A stretch of DNA of 12,759 nt, from NCBI GenBank assembly GCA_016871135.1, contig VFZQ01000065.1, forward strand, positions 1-12,759, read 5' to 3'. Below the pieces are notes generated by a model, which saw nothing but the letters and a program-made list of their open reading frames with translations, had not been told where the DNA came from and did no database searches. This DNA comes from Acidobacteriota bacterium (GTDB lineage: Bacteria > Acidobacteriota > Terriglobia > Bryobacterales > Bryobacteraceae). Position numbers and translations under genes: made by a program. Shown piece after piece: positions 6,983 through 12,759 of this stretch; the stretch's first letter is position 1, and each line of letters starts with the position of its first letter.

Positions 6983-7351
6983 CTAATTCTTCTGTTTCCG
7001 TTCAATCGATGCGATGCGCGATGTCGACACGCGTTTCCCGTCGGTCGGGAATGAAAACCGCATTTCCGGTGCGAGATACCCCTCGCGGAACAAACCGCTA
7101 AGGTAGCTGGCGCCGACGCCTTTCAGGGTCACCGGCTCCGGGCAGTACTCGGGGTGGCCCCAAACGGTCGCCTCGCCGCCTTCCCGCGGAATGACGGTGT
7201 AGGTGTGATTCTTGGTTTTCACTTCAAGAATCGTACCCGGACGCAGCGTGTCAAGTTCGATGCCGCCGTCGGGGTCGAGTTTCAGGAACGATCCGCTAAC
7301 GATCCCGCTGTTAGCGAATTCGTTGGAGCGAAGGATGGCGGAGTCGTTCAT
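6983..7351 (-). CDS. Conserved hypothetical protein, tandem paralogue B (122 aa)
   Basis: Same length as its downstream neighbour and about 52% identical by hand alignment, sharing GHPEYCPEPV (65-74), FREGYLAPE (88-96) and TSRI (110-113). The most divergent parts are residues 12-28 and the C-terminal tail, which here is basic (ERKQKN). No signal peptide, transmembrane segment or recognisable catalytic motif. The ATG has a GGTGGGG purine run about nine bases upstream. It begins 45 bp after the end of a decayed kinase gene on the same strand, with the toxin-antitoxin pair beyond that. Function unknown; the pair arose by tandem duplication and, given the divergence, not recently. Confidence 0.82.
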   Translation of the reverse strand: MNDSAILRSNEFANSGIVSGSFLKLDPDGGIELDTLRPGTILEVKTKNHTYTVIPREGGEATVWGHPEYCPEPVTLKGVGASYLSGLFREGYLAPEMRFSFPTDGKRVSTSRIASIERKQKN

Positions 7352-7396
7352 ATTTGTATCCCCACCATATAAGGCGAGAACGGCGGGTGAGAGGTT

Positions 7397-7680
7397 TCAC
7401 TTTTCCGTGGTGGGCATGCATTCGCAACGACGCGTCGAGCGGGCGCCGAACCGGCATCCGGTCCAGGTGGAGGCTTTGACCAGTGCTGTTCCTTCAATAA
7501 ATTTCGCCTTTTCAATGACTTCGGTGCTATCGTTCGGTTCGATGCCATAGTCCGCCGCGATCCTCGGATGATGCAACGACGCCAACACCTCGGCTTCCCG
7601 TTGAAACCGCGCCTCCCGCCCGCGTCCGGCGGGCCGAGAATCTCACACGCGCCGAGTCGCGTGCCTCGGGCGAGCTGCAT
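7397..7680 (-). pseudogene. Remnant of a Hanks-type (PknB-like) Ser/Thr protein kinase
   Basis: From ATG 7680 the frame reads MQLARGTRLGACEILGPPDA, closely resembling the N-terminus of acidobacterial-style kinases (GTRLGPYEIL.PLGAGGMGEVY). At about 7613-7621 the homology switches to another frame, which reads RFQREAEVLASLHHPRIAAD then YGIE, matching the alphaC helix and following strand (REA..LA.L.HPNI...YG). The glycine-rich loop beyond AGG and the VAIK lysine are missing between the two parts, so the break looks like an internal deletion that also shifted frame. After YGIE the similarity fades, though FIEGTAL loosely recalls the ELVEG hinge. No HRD or DFG catalytic motif remains before the stop at 7397. 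It cannot encode an active kinase. It lies just downstream of the MazF-like gene on the same strand, and its open upstream frame runs into that gene's end, so a recombination junction is possible. Confidence 0.65.
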
Positions 7681-7709
7681 TTCGTTCGTCCAATTCCACA
7701 CCTTCGCGC

Positions 7710-8063
7710 TCAGGTAAGCCGCGTCAATCCAACCGCCACCCGCAGCGCCGCGTCAATCCGCTCCAACGTCGCCGCGCCGACCGCGCCATATCGCCCCGTA
7801 ATGCGCCGCTGGTCGAGCGACCGCAGATGCATCAGCAGTACCTTCGACCGCTCCGGCAGTCCGCTCTCGGCCGGCTCCAGTAGCGCCTCGAACGGATAGA
7901 TCTTCTCCGTCTTGCGCGACGTGATCGCGGCCACCAGCACAACCGGGCTGTGCCGGTTGATGAAATCCGGCGACACCACCAGTCCTAGCCGCTCGCCACC
8001 CTCAACCGGGTCGAGCCGCACGCGTACGATTTCCCCCCGCCGCAGCGGCCTATCGGATGTCAC
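7710..8063 (-). CDS. MazF/PemK-type mRNA interferase toxin
   Basis: 117 residues, typical MazF length. The N-terminal strand RRGEIVRVRLDPVEGGE (8-24), then LVVSPDFINRHSPVVLVAAITS (28-49) and a C-terminal helix (ERIDAALRVAVGL) match the family, which cleaves RNA at short sequence motifs. Aligned by hand to Bacillus subtilis MazF, Thr48 corresponds to its catalytic Thr48 and Arg25 to its catalytic Arg25. To keep Arg25 in register, the loop between GGE and the Arg must be about four residues shorter than usual and the Arg-Pro pair becomes Arg-Leu. The start is GTG at 8063, inside the antitoxin gene (14-bp overlap), as expected for an antitoxin-first operon with coupled translation. Activity is likely but the shortened loop leaves some doubt. 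Confidence 0.9.
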   Translation of the reverse strand: MTSDRPLRRGEIVRVRLDPVEGGERLGLVVSPDFINRHSPVVLVAAITSRKTEKIYPFEALLEPAESGLPERSKVLLMHLRSLDQRRITGRYGAVGAATLERIDAALRVAVGLTRLT

Positions 8064-8295
8064 GCCAGACCTCGTCTGCCGCCCCTTCCCACTCCCGGTC
8101 GATGCTCTCGTACTCAGACCGCATCTCCGCGCAGCCTTCCACGATCAACTGGCGCATCTCTTCCCGTTCCCGTTCGGCGAGCCATTCTTCGATGATCCTC
8201 GCCAGCGATTGACTGCGTTCACCCGGTGCCAAACGCTCTTCGAATCGCCGGACCAATTCGGGAGGCAGAGTGTACGTCCGTTTCTCCAGTCGCAT
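8050..8295 (-). CDS. Ribbon-helix-helix antitoxin partner of the MazF-like toxin
   Basis: 81 residues. Residues 5-40 (RTYTLPPELVRRFEERL, then RSQSLARIIEEWLAERE) have the pattern of a ribbon-helix-helix DNA-binding domain: one short strand, helix, turn with Ser, second helix. The rest is acidic with Trp residues (EYESIDREWEGAADEVW), the usual toxin-wrapping tail. It binds and neutralises the toxin encoded immediately downstream and should repress its own promoter. Its ATG lies just downstream of a direct repeat (8301-8320) well suited as operator. No clear Shine-Dalgarno precedes the ATG. Confidence 0.87.
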   Translation of the reverse strand: MRLEKRTYTLPPELVRRFEERLAPGERSQSLARIIEEWLAEREREEMRQLIVEGCAEMRSEYESIDREWEGAADEVWRDIR

Positions 8296-8300
8296 GATGC

Positions 8301-8320
8301 TACCAAATTACCATACCAAA
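8301..8320. promoter_or_regulatory. Direct repeat TACCAAA (x2), candidate antitoxin operator
   Basis: TACCAAA occurs at 8301-8307 and 8314-8320, separated by TTACCA, giving three ACCA cores in 20 bp immediately upstream of the antitoxin ATG. On the minus strand the block also contains TATGGT and GGTAAT, possible -10 hexamers. Ribbon-helix-helix repressors commonly bind such short tandem sites, so this is the likely autoregulatory operator. An inverted repeat GGCCGG/CCGGCC (8326-8331, 8345-8350) lies beside it. Confidence 0.45.
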
Positions 8321-8360
8321 GATATGGCCGGTTGCGTAGCGGCCCCGGCCCCGCCTGCGC

Positions 8361-8366
8361 GATAAT
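8361..8366 (+). promoter_or_regulatory. Putative -10 box (GATAAT) of the second receptor gene
   Basis: GATAAT ends six bases before the ATG at 8373, so the predicted transcript starts at the start codon. No Shine-Dalgarno is present. The spacing equals that seen for the isomerase gene at 4879. Confidence 0.45.
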
Positions 8367-8372
8367 CGACTA

Positions 8373-10886
8373 ATGCCGCGCGCGCTTCAGGCCCTCCTCC
8401 TCGCCTACACGTGCGCCCTCGCCCAAGAGCCCAAACGCGCCGACCTCAACCTCCTCGCCAAGACCGACACCGAGTCCGGCGAAAGCCGCCGCAACGAAAA
8501 CGTCCAGTTCAATCTCATCGACAACAACGCCGTCAAGGAACTGAACATCCGCCTCGGTACCTCTGCCACCTTGTTCGACGAATTCCGCGCCGATCGCGCC
8601 TACTTCGGCTCCGAATTTGGCAACAAGCCCGTCAGCCCCATCCACATCGCGCCCGCCAAAGCGTCGTCTTTCCACGGGTCGATTTTCGAGACCCACGGCA
8701 ACAGCGTCTTTAACGCCCGCTCGTTCTTCACCGTCGGCGGACTCCCCGCCGCGCACGACAACAACTACGGTGCCGCGGCTTCTTCGAAACTCTGGCGCGG
8801 GGCCTTCGGATCCGCCGACGCCGGCCAGCAAAAACTCCGAGGCAACGTCAACGGCAACGTGCTCGTGCCACTCCCTTCCGAACGCACCCCGCGCGCAACC
8901 GACCCCGCCGCCCGCCAACTCATTCAGCGCTACCTCGACGCCTTCCCCAAACAACTCCCCAACCGCACCGATATCAGCGACCGCGCCCTCAACACCAACT
9001 CCCCGCAATACGTCAACGACGACAACGCCGGCGCGCGCCTCGATCAAACCGCCGGCCGCTTCGGCGTCGTCGGCTTTAAGTACCAATTCACCGCCCAAAA
9101 CGTCGACGCCTTCCAGTTCGTCGCCGGCCAAAACCCCGACACCACCACCCGCGCCCACACCGCCCAAATCACCTGGAACTTCGAGCGCCGCTCCGGCGAG
9201 ATCTGGACGACAACGGCCATGTTCGATCGCGTCGGTTCGCTGCTTGTCCCCGAACCCAACGCCGTCGGCCCGCAAGTCAGCTTCGCCAACGTAATCACTA
9301 CCCTCGGACCCGGTTCCAACATCCCAATCGACCGCGCCCAAAACCGCTTCCGCTACGCCGCCGCCGTGAAGAAGAACTCCTGGTACGCCGGCGTCGATTG
9401 GAACCGCCGCCAGTTGAACGGAACGGAAGCTTCCTCGGTGCGCGGCAATCTCTACTTCCGCAATGACTTCGGCCGCACCGCCATGCAGAACTTCCTGCTC
9501 GGCCTTCCCAGCCGATTCTCCGGCGCCGCCGGAAACATCCATCGCGGCTTCCGCAATAACGACATCGCCTTCCACGCCGGCCGAACCCACCGCGTCAACC
9601 AGCGCCTGACCCTGAACTACGGCCTTCGCTACGAAATCGTCACGCGCCCTTTCGAAGTCAACCATCTCAACGACGTCCCCTACGATTGCGACTGCAACAA
9701 CCTCGCTCCGCGCTTCGGTTTCGCGCTGCGAACGGCGGGCGGCGTCCTCCGCGCCGCCTACGGCGTCCACTTCGGCGAGATCTTCCCCGTAACGCTTTCG
9801 CAGACCCGCTACAACCCGCCGCTCAACACGAAATTCGAACTCCAAGCGCCGGGCTTGTTCGACGGCTTCGCTCGCCTCTACGTCCCCGGCGACCCCACCG
9901 CGCGCAGCACCTTCCTCGAAATCGCATCCGACCTCGCCACGCCGTACAGCCATCTCTACAACTTGACCTTCGAACGCCCACTTCCGCGCGGTTGGCGCTT
10001 GCAGACCGGTTATGTCGGCAGCCGGTCGCACAAGCTGATGATGTTGCAGTACAACAACCGCGCCGTGCCTGTCGCCGACCCCACGAGGAACATCACCGCC
10101 ACCATCAACGATCGCCGTCCCGACAAACGCTTCTACGATCTCCGCAAGACCGTCAACGGCTCGCACGGCTACTTCGACGCCGCCCGCATTTCGCTCGTTC
10201 TCCCCCGTTGGCGCGGCCTCAATCTCGAAACCGCCTACTGGTTTTCAAAGGCCATCGATACCGGCGCGGCCTACACCAACACCGCCACCGGCGACGACGG
10301 CCGCCAAAGCCAATCGCAAACGGAAACGAATATATGGGACGACACCAAGGGTGTCAGTTCGTTCGATCAAAAACACGCCTTCCTCGCCAGAGGCAGCTAC
10401 GCCGCCCCCAAGCGCCTCGGCCAGTGGGAATTGAGCGGCGTGTGGCTGGTGAAAACCGGAACGCCGTTCAGTATCGTGACCGGCAGCGACGCCCCCGGCT
10501 TCGGCAACGTCGACGGCGACTCCGGCGACCGCCCCAACATCATCGACCCATCCATCCTCGGCCGATCAATCGGCCACCCCGATACGTCGCGCCGACGCCT
10601 CCCGCGCGCCGCCTTCGGCTTCATCGGACCGACCGACCGCAGAGGCAACATCGGCATGAATACATTCCGCAAAGCCGGCATCGCCAACGTCAACGCGGCG
10701 CTGGCAAGAACCTTCACCGTCAAAGCCGACAAGAAACTGCTCCTCCGCGCCGAATCGATCAACTTCTTCAACACCCCCCAATTCGCCGAACCCTGGCGCG
10801 AAGTGTCGTCGCCGAACTTCGGCGCTATCACCAACACGCTTAACGACGGACGGTCGTTCCGTTTCCTGGCGCGGTTTCAGTTCTAA
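8373..10886 (+). CDS. Short Oar-like TonB-dependent receptor lacking the regulatory-like N-terminal domain
   Basis: 837 residues. Signal peptide MPRALQALLLAYTCALA with cleavage before Gln18. No carboxypeptidase-regulatory-like domain follows; instead the mature protein starts with a plug-like stretch, DLNLLAKTDTESGESRRNEN (24-43), then VQFNLIDNNAVKELNIRLGT and DEFRADRAYFGSEFGN. The barrel shows Oar-type landmarks: FHGSIFETHGNSVFNARSFF, LNYGLRYEIVTRP, NNLAPRFGFALR, FSKAIDTGAAYTN and WLVKTGTPFSIVTG. It ends in RFLARFQF, a terminal Phe typical of outer-membrane proteins. A CDC motif (Cys439, Cys441) directly precedes NNLAPRFGFA. It is several hundred residues shorter than classical Oar-like receptors. 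The second sulfatase starts 79 bp downstream, so the pair probably handles one sulfated ligand. The opposite strand is open for nearly 600 codons, but that is a shadow of the C-ending codon bias. Confidence 0.9.
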   Translation: MPRALQALLLAYTCALAQEPKRADLNLLAKTDTESGESRRNENVQFNLIDNNAVKELNIRLGTSATLFDEFRADRAYFGSEFGNKPVSPIHIAPAKASSFHGSIFETHGNSVFNARSFFTVGGLPAAHDNNYGAAASSKLWRGAFGSADAGQQKLRGNVNGNVLVPLPSERTPRATDPAARQLIQRYLDAFPKQLPNRTDISDRALNTNSPQYVNDDNAGARLDQTAGRFGVVGFKYQFTAQNVDAFQFVAGQNPDTTTRAHTAQITWNFERRSGEIWTTTAMFDRVGSLLVPEPNAVGPQVSFANVITTLGPGSNIPIDRAQNRFRYAAAVKKNSWYAGVDWNRRQLNGTEASSVRGNLYFRNDFGRTAMQNFLLGLPSRFSGAAGNIHRGFRNNDIAFHAGRTHRVNQRLTLNYGLRYEIVTRPFEVNHLNDVPYDCDCNNLAPRFGFALRTAGGVLRAAYGVHFGEIFPVTLSQTRYNPPLNTKFELQAPGLFDGFARLYVPGDPTARSTFLEIASDLATPYSHLYNLTFERPLPRGWRLQTGYVGSRSHKLMMLQYNNRAVPVADPTRNITATINDRRPDKRFYDLRKTVNGSHGYFDAARISLVLPRWRGLNLETAYWFSKAIDTGAAYTNTATGDDGRQSQSQTETNIWDDTKGVSSFDQKHAFLARGSYAAPKRLGQWELSGVWLVKTGTPFSIVTGSDAPGFGNVDGDSGDRPNIIDPSILGRSIGHPDTSRRRLPRAAFGFIGPTDRRGNIGMNTFRKAGIANVNAALARTFTVKADKKLLLRAESINFFNTPQFAEPWREVSSPNFGAITNTLNDGRSFRFLARFQF

Positions 10887-10965
10887 CGGACCCTCTTCAA
10901 TTGTTCATGGCGCCGCCAGGGAGCGAGAGCACGGCCGAAGCCGCCCCCCATGCGAAACTACCCCC

Positions 10966-12318
10966 ATGCTCTCCCGCCGCCACTTCCTCGCTAGCCTCAC
11001 CCTCCTAGCCAAGCCCCCGCAGCCCAACCTCGTCATCTTCCTCTCCGACGACCACGGCCTCCTCGACTCCTCCGTCTACGGCGCCAAAGACGCCGCCACT
11101 CCCAACACCCAGCGCCTCGCCAATGAGGGCATGGTCTTCACCCAAGCCTTCGTCGCCTCGCCCAGTTGCGCCCCCAGCCGCGCCGCGCTCCTCACCGCCC
11201 TCTACCCCGCTCGCAACGGCGCCGAAGCCAACCACACCCGCCCCCGCGCCGACCTCCGCAAGCTCCCCTCCTTCCTCAAGGAACTCGGCTACGAAACCGC
11301 CGCCTTCGGCAAAGTCTCCCACTATCGCTACACCGCCGACTACGGCTTCGACACCTTCGCGCACGACACCTTCCACGACCCCGAAGCCGTCTCCTCCGCC
11401 CTCGACTTCCTCGCCAAACGCAACTCGTCAAAACCCCTCGCCCTCTTCGTCGGTTCCAACTGGCCGCACGTCCCCTGGCCAACCAAGCACGCCGACTACC
11501 CCAACCTCACCCTGCCCGCCAAGTCTGTCCCCACCGCCGAAACCCGCGAAGCCCGCGCCCAATACCTCGCCGCCATCTCCAACATGGACAACGAGCTCGG
11601 CAAAGTCTACGACGCCGTGAAAGCCAAGTTCGGCGACAACATGGTCTTCCTCCATACCAGCGACCACGGCGCGCAATGGCCCTTCGGCAAGTGGAACCTC
11701 TATGACACCGGCATCCGCACGCCGCTGATTGTCTCCTGGCCCGGCGTCATCCGCGCCGGCCAGCGCACCAACGCCATGGTCCAGTGGATCGACATCCTCC
11801 CCACTCTGGTCGATCTGGCGGGCGGCCCCGCTCCCCAAGGTCTCGACGGCCGCTCCTTCGCCCCCGTTCTACGAGGCCGCACCAAACACCATCGCCGCGA
11901 AATCCTCACCACGCACAGCGGCGACGGCGATTGGAACGTCTTCCCCATCCGCGCCGTCCGCACGCCCGAATGGAAGTACATCCGCAACCTGCACTCCGAG
12001 CTCCAGCACTCCACCCACACCAATCGCGACAGCACCGCCGCCGGTTACAAATACTGGCAATCCTGGGAACGCGCCGCCGAATCCGACCCCAAGGCCCGCG
12101 CGCTCGTCGAAGCCTTCAAACGCCGCCCCGCCGAAGAACTCTACGATCTCCGCAAGGATCCCGACGAACTCGTCAACCTCGCCGCCGATCCCCGCCACGC
12201 CCGCACACTCGCGCAACTGAAAGCCCGTCTCGACGCCTGGATGAAGGAAACCGGCGACGCCCAAAAACTCTTCGGCAAACCCCTTCCCCGCGACGCCGAA
12301 GCCCGCCCGCTCCGCTAG
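10966..12318 (+). CDS. Tat-exported sulfatase, possibly N-sulfoglucosamine-sulfohydrolase-like
   Basis: 450 residues, full length. Tat-type start MLSRRHFLASLTLLA. Metal-binding Asp28-Asp29 (FLSDDHG), maturation motif CAPSR at 68-72 followed by AALLTALYPARNG, Lys116 and His119 (FGKVSHY), His168 (SNWPHVPW), Asp233-His234 (HTSDHG) and Lys242 (FGKWNLYDTG) complete the active site. The SPSCAPSRAALLTALYPARN block and the GKWNLYDTGIRTPLIVSWPG region resemble the heparan N-sulfatase branch (human SGSH type) more than the sulfatase at 4825-3398, which has CMPAR and a different C-terminal half; this subfamily guess is tentative. Expected in the periplasm, removing sulfate groups from glycans. It lies between the short receptor (79 bp upstream) and a secreted protein (44 bp downstream) on the same strand. 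Nearly every codon ends in C, most strongly of all genes here. Confidence 0.95.
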   Translation: MLSRRHFLASLTLLAKPPQPNLVIFLSDDHGLLDSSVYGAKDAATPNTQRLANEGMVFTQAFVASPSCAPSRAALLTALYPARNGAEANHTRPRADLRKLPSFLKELGYETAAFGKVSHYRYTADYGFDTFAHDTFHDPEAVSSALDFLAKRNSSKPLALFVGSNWPHVPWPTKHADYPNLTLPAKSVPTAETREARAQYLAAISNMDNELGKVYDAVKAKFGDNMVFLHTSDHGAQWPFGKWNLYDTGIRTPLIVSWPGVIRAGQRTNAMVQWIDILPTLVDLAGGPAPQGLDGRSFAPVLRGRTKHHRREILTTHSGDGDWNVFPIRAVRTPEWKYIRNLHSELQHSTHTNRDSTAAGYKYWQSWERAAESDPKARALVEAFKRRPAEELYDLRKDPDELVNLAADPRHARTLAQLKARLDAWMKETGDAQKLFGKPLPRDAEARPLR

Positions 12319-12347
12319 TATCAGCCACTGGCGGAACAACGGCAATA

Positions 12348-12353
12348 TATAAT
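12348..12353 (+). promoter_or_regulatory. Consensus -10 box (TATAAT) before the last gene
   Basis: A perfect TATAAT in the 44-bp gap between the sulfatase stop and the GTG at 12363, with nine bases between box and start codon. Transcription would start within two or three bases of the GTG. It suggests the last gene is expressed separately from the sulfatase. No obvious -35. Confidence 0.5.
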
Positions 12354-12362
12354 CGAAGTCCC

Positions 12363-12759
12363 GTGCGCCTCCTCGCTCTCGCTCTCGCCTCCATGATTCA
12401 TCTGGCGGCCGCCGAAACCGTCGCCCTCTGGCTCTTCGACGAGCAGCGCGAAACGTTCCCCAGCTCACTTCTCAACGACGCCGCCACAGGCCAAAACATC
12501 CTTGTACTCGGCCGCGGCGGGCAACTCGTCGCGGGCCGCTTCGGCAACGCGCTCGAACCCCACAACTTGAAATCCGGTGCCACCAGCGTGCCCCGTAAGG
12601 AGCTCCTCCACAACCTCCGCGTGTTCCTCGAAACCGGCGCCATCGTCTTCGCCGACGGCCTCCGCCACCGCGAGCGCCTCATCCGCGAATGCTCCGGCGT
12701 CAAAGCCTCGGGAACAACAGTCGACCACGACGACCTCGTCGTCGCCGTCGCCCTCGCCG
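12363..12759 (+). CDS. Secreted protein of unknown function, possible LamG-like start, truncated by window end
   Basis: 132 codons are visible, open to the edge. GTG start followed by a short signal peptide, RLLALALASMIHLAAAE, cleaved about residue 17. The mature start TVALWLFDE (19-27), LLNDAAT and LVLGRGGQLVAGRFGNALEP is the pattern seen at the beginning of concanavalin/LamG-like domains in secreted carbohydrate-active proteins. What follows (LRVFLETGAIVFADGLRHRE) I do not recognise. An ATG at 12393 is in frame but would destroy the signal peptide. A consensus -10 lies nine bases upstream of the GTG. By position it may belong to the receptor/sulfatase glycan module. The function of the missing part cannot be judged. 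Confidence 0.75.
   Translation, partial: MRLLALALASMIHLAAAETVALWLFDEQRETFPSSLLNDAATGQNILVLGRGGQLVAGRFGNALEPHNLKSGATSVPRKELLHNLRVFLETGAIVFADGLRHRERLIRECSGVKASGTTVDHDDLVVAVALA

Noticed and set aside
7348..7701. 117-codon minus-strand frame read as an intact gene
   Set aside because: Only its first part resembles a kinase; after the frame break it is shadow sequence and overlaps the start of paralogue B. Better described as a pseudogene.
8370..10166. 598-codon open frame on the minus strand
   Set aside because: It is antisense to the receptor, which has a signal peptide and barrel motifs. The translation is a Gly/Val/Ala/Glu-rich mirror of C-ending codons with no domain.
1..12759. tRNA, rRNA, CRISPR arrays, insertion sequences, attachment sites
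   Set aside because: I saw no cloverleaf-like conserved segments, no regular repeat-spacer pattern, no transposase or integrase motifs and no terminal inverted repeats.

Overview
The window looks like a chromosomal stretch from a GC-rich Gram-negative bacterium, most likely an acidobacterium of the Solibacter/Bryobacter type. This is an inference from family content, not a database match. It rests on two Oar-like TonB-dependent outer-membrane receptors, Tat-exported sulfatases, a Tat-tagged sugar-isomerase-fold protein, a ThuA-like protein and the remnant of a Hanks-type kinase. No rRNA, tRNA, CRISPR array, transposase or phage gene is visible.

Layout, left to right. (1) Minus strand, 1-3149: a small secreted cysteine-rich protein (3149-2754) is followed after 42 bp by a large TonB-dependent receptor (2711 to beyond base 1) with a carboxypeptidase-regulatory-like N-terminal domain. 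(2) 3398-6580: a minus-strand sulfatase is divergent, across only 53 bp, from a plus-strand pair, a TIM-barrel isomerase/epimerase-like protein overlapping a ThuA-like protein that starts at TTG. (3) 6564-8295, all minus strand: in transcription order, a ribbon-helix-helix antitoxin and a MazF-type toxin (overlapping genes), a decayed Ser/Thr kinase remnant, then two tandem 122-residue paralogues of unknown function. The last of these overlaps the convergent ThuA gene by 17 bp. (4) Plus strand, 8373 to the end: a shorter TonB-dependent receptor lacking the regulatory-like domain, a second Tat sulfatase of a different subfamily, and the start of a secreted protein with a possible LamG-like beginning that runs off the window.

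How they may work together. Regions 2 and 4 read as modules for taking up and desulfating or dismantling sulfated or unusual glycans: receptor for import, sulfatase in the envelope, isomerase/lyase-fold and ThuA proteins for further sugar steps. Both sulfatases carry an intact Cys-x-Pro-(Ser/Ala)-Arg maturation motif, so a formylglycine-generating enzyme is expected elsewhere in the genome. Region 1 may serve a metal-related or other ligand, and region 3 is an accessory patch.

Two window-wide patterns stand out. Several start codons have a TATAAT-like box only 6-9 nt upstream and no Shine-Dalgarno sequence, which suggests leaderless transcripts. Third codon positions are dominated by C in plus-strand genes but richer in G in minus-strand genes, so the plus strand has a C excess and may be the lagging strand.
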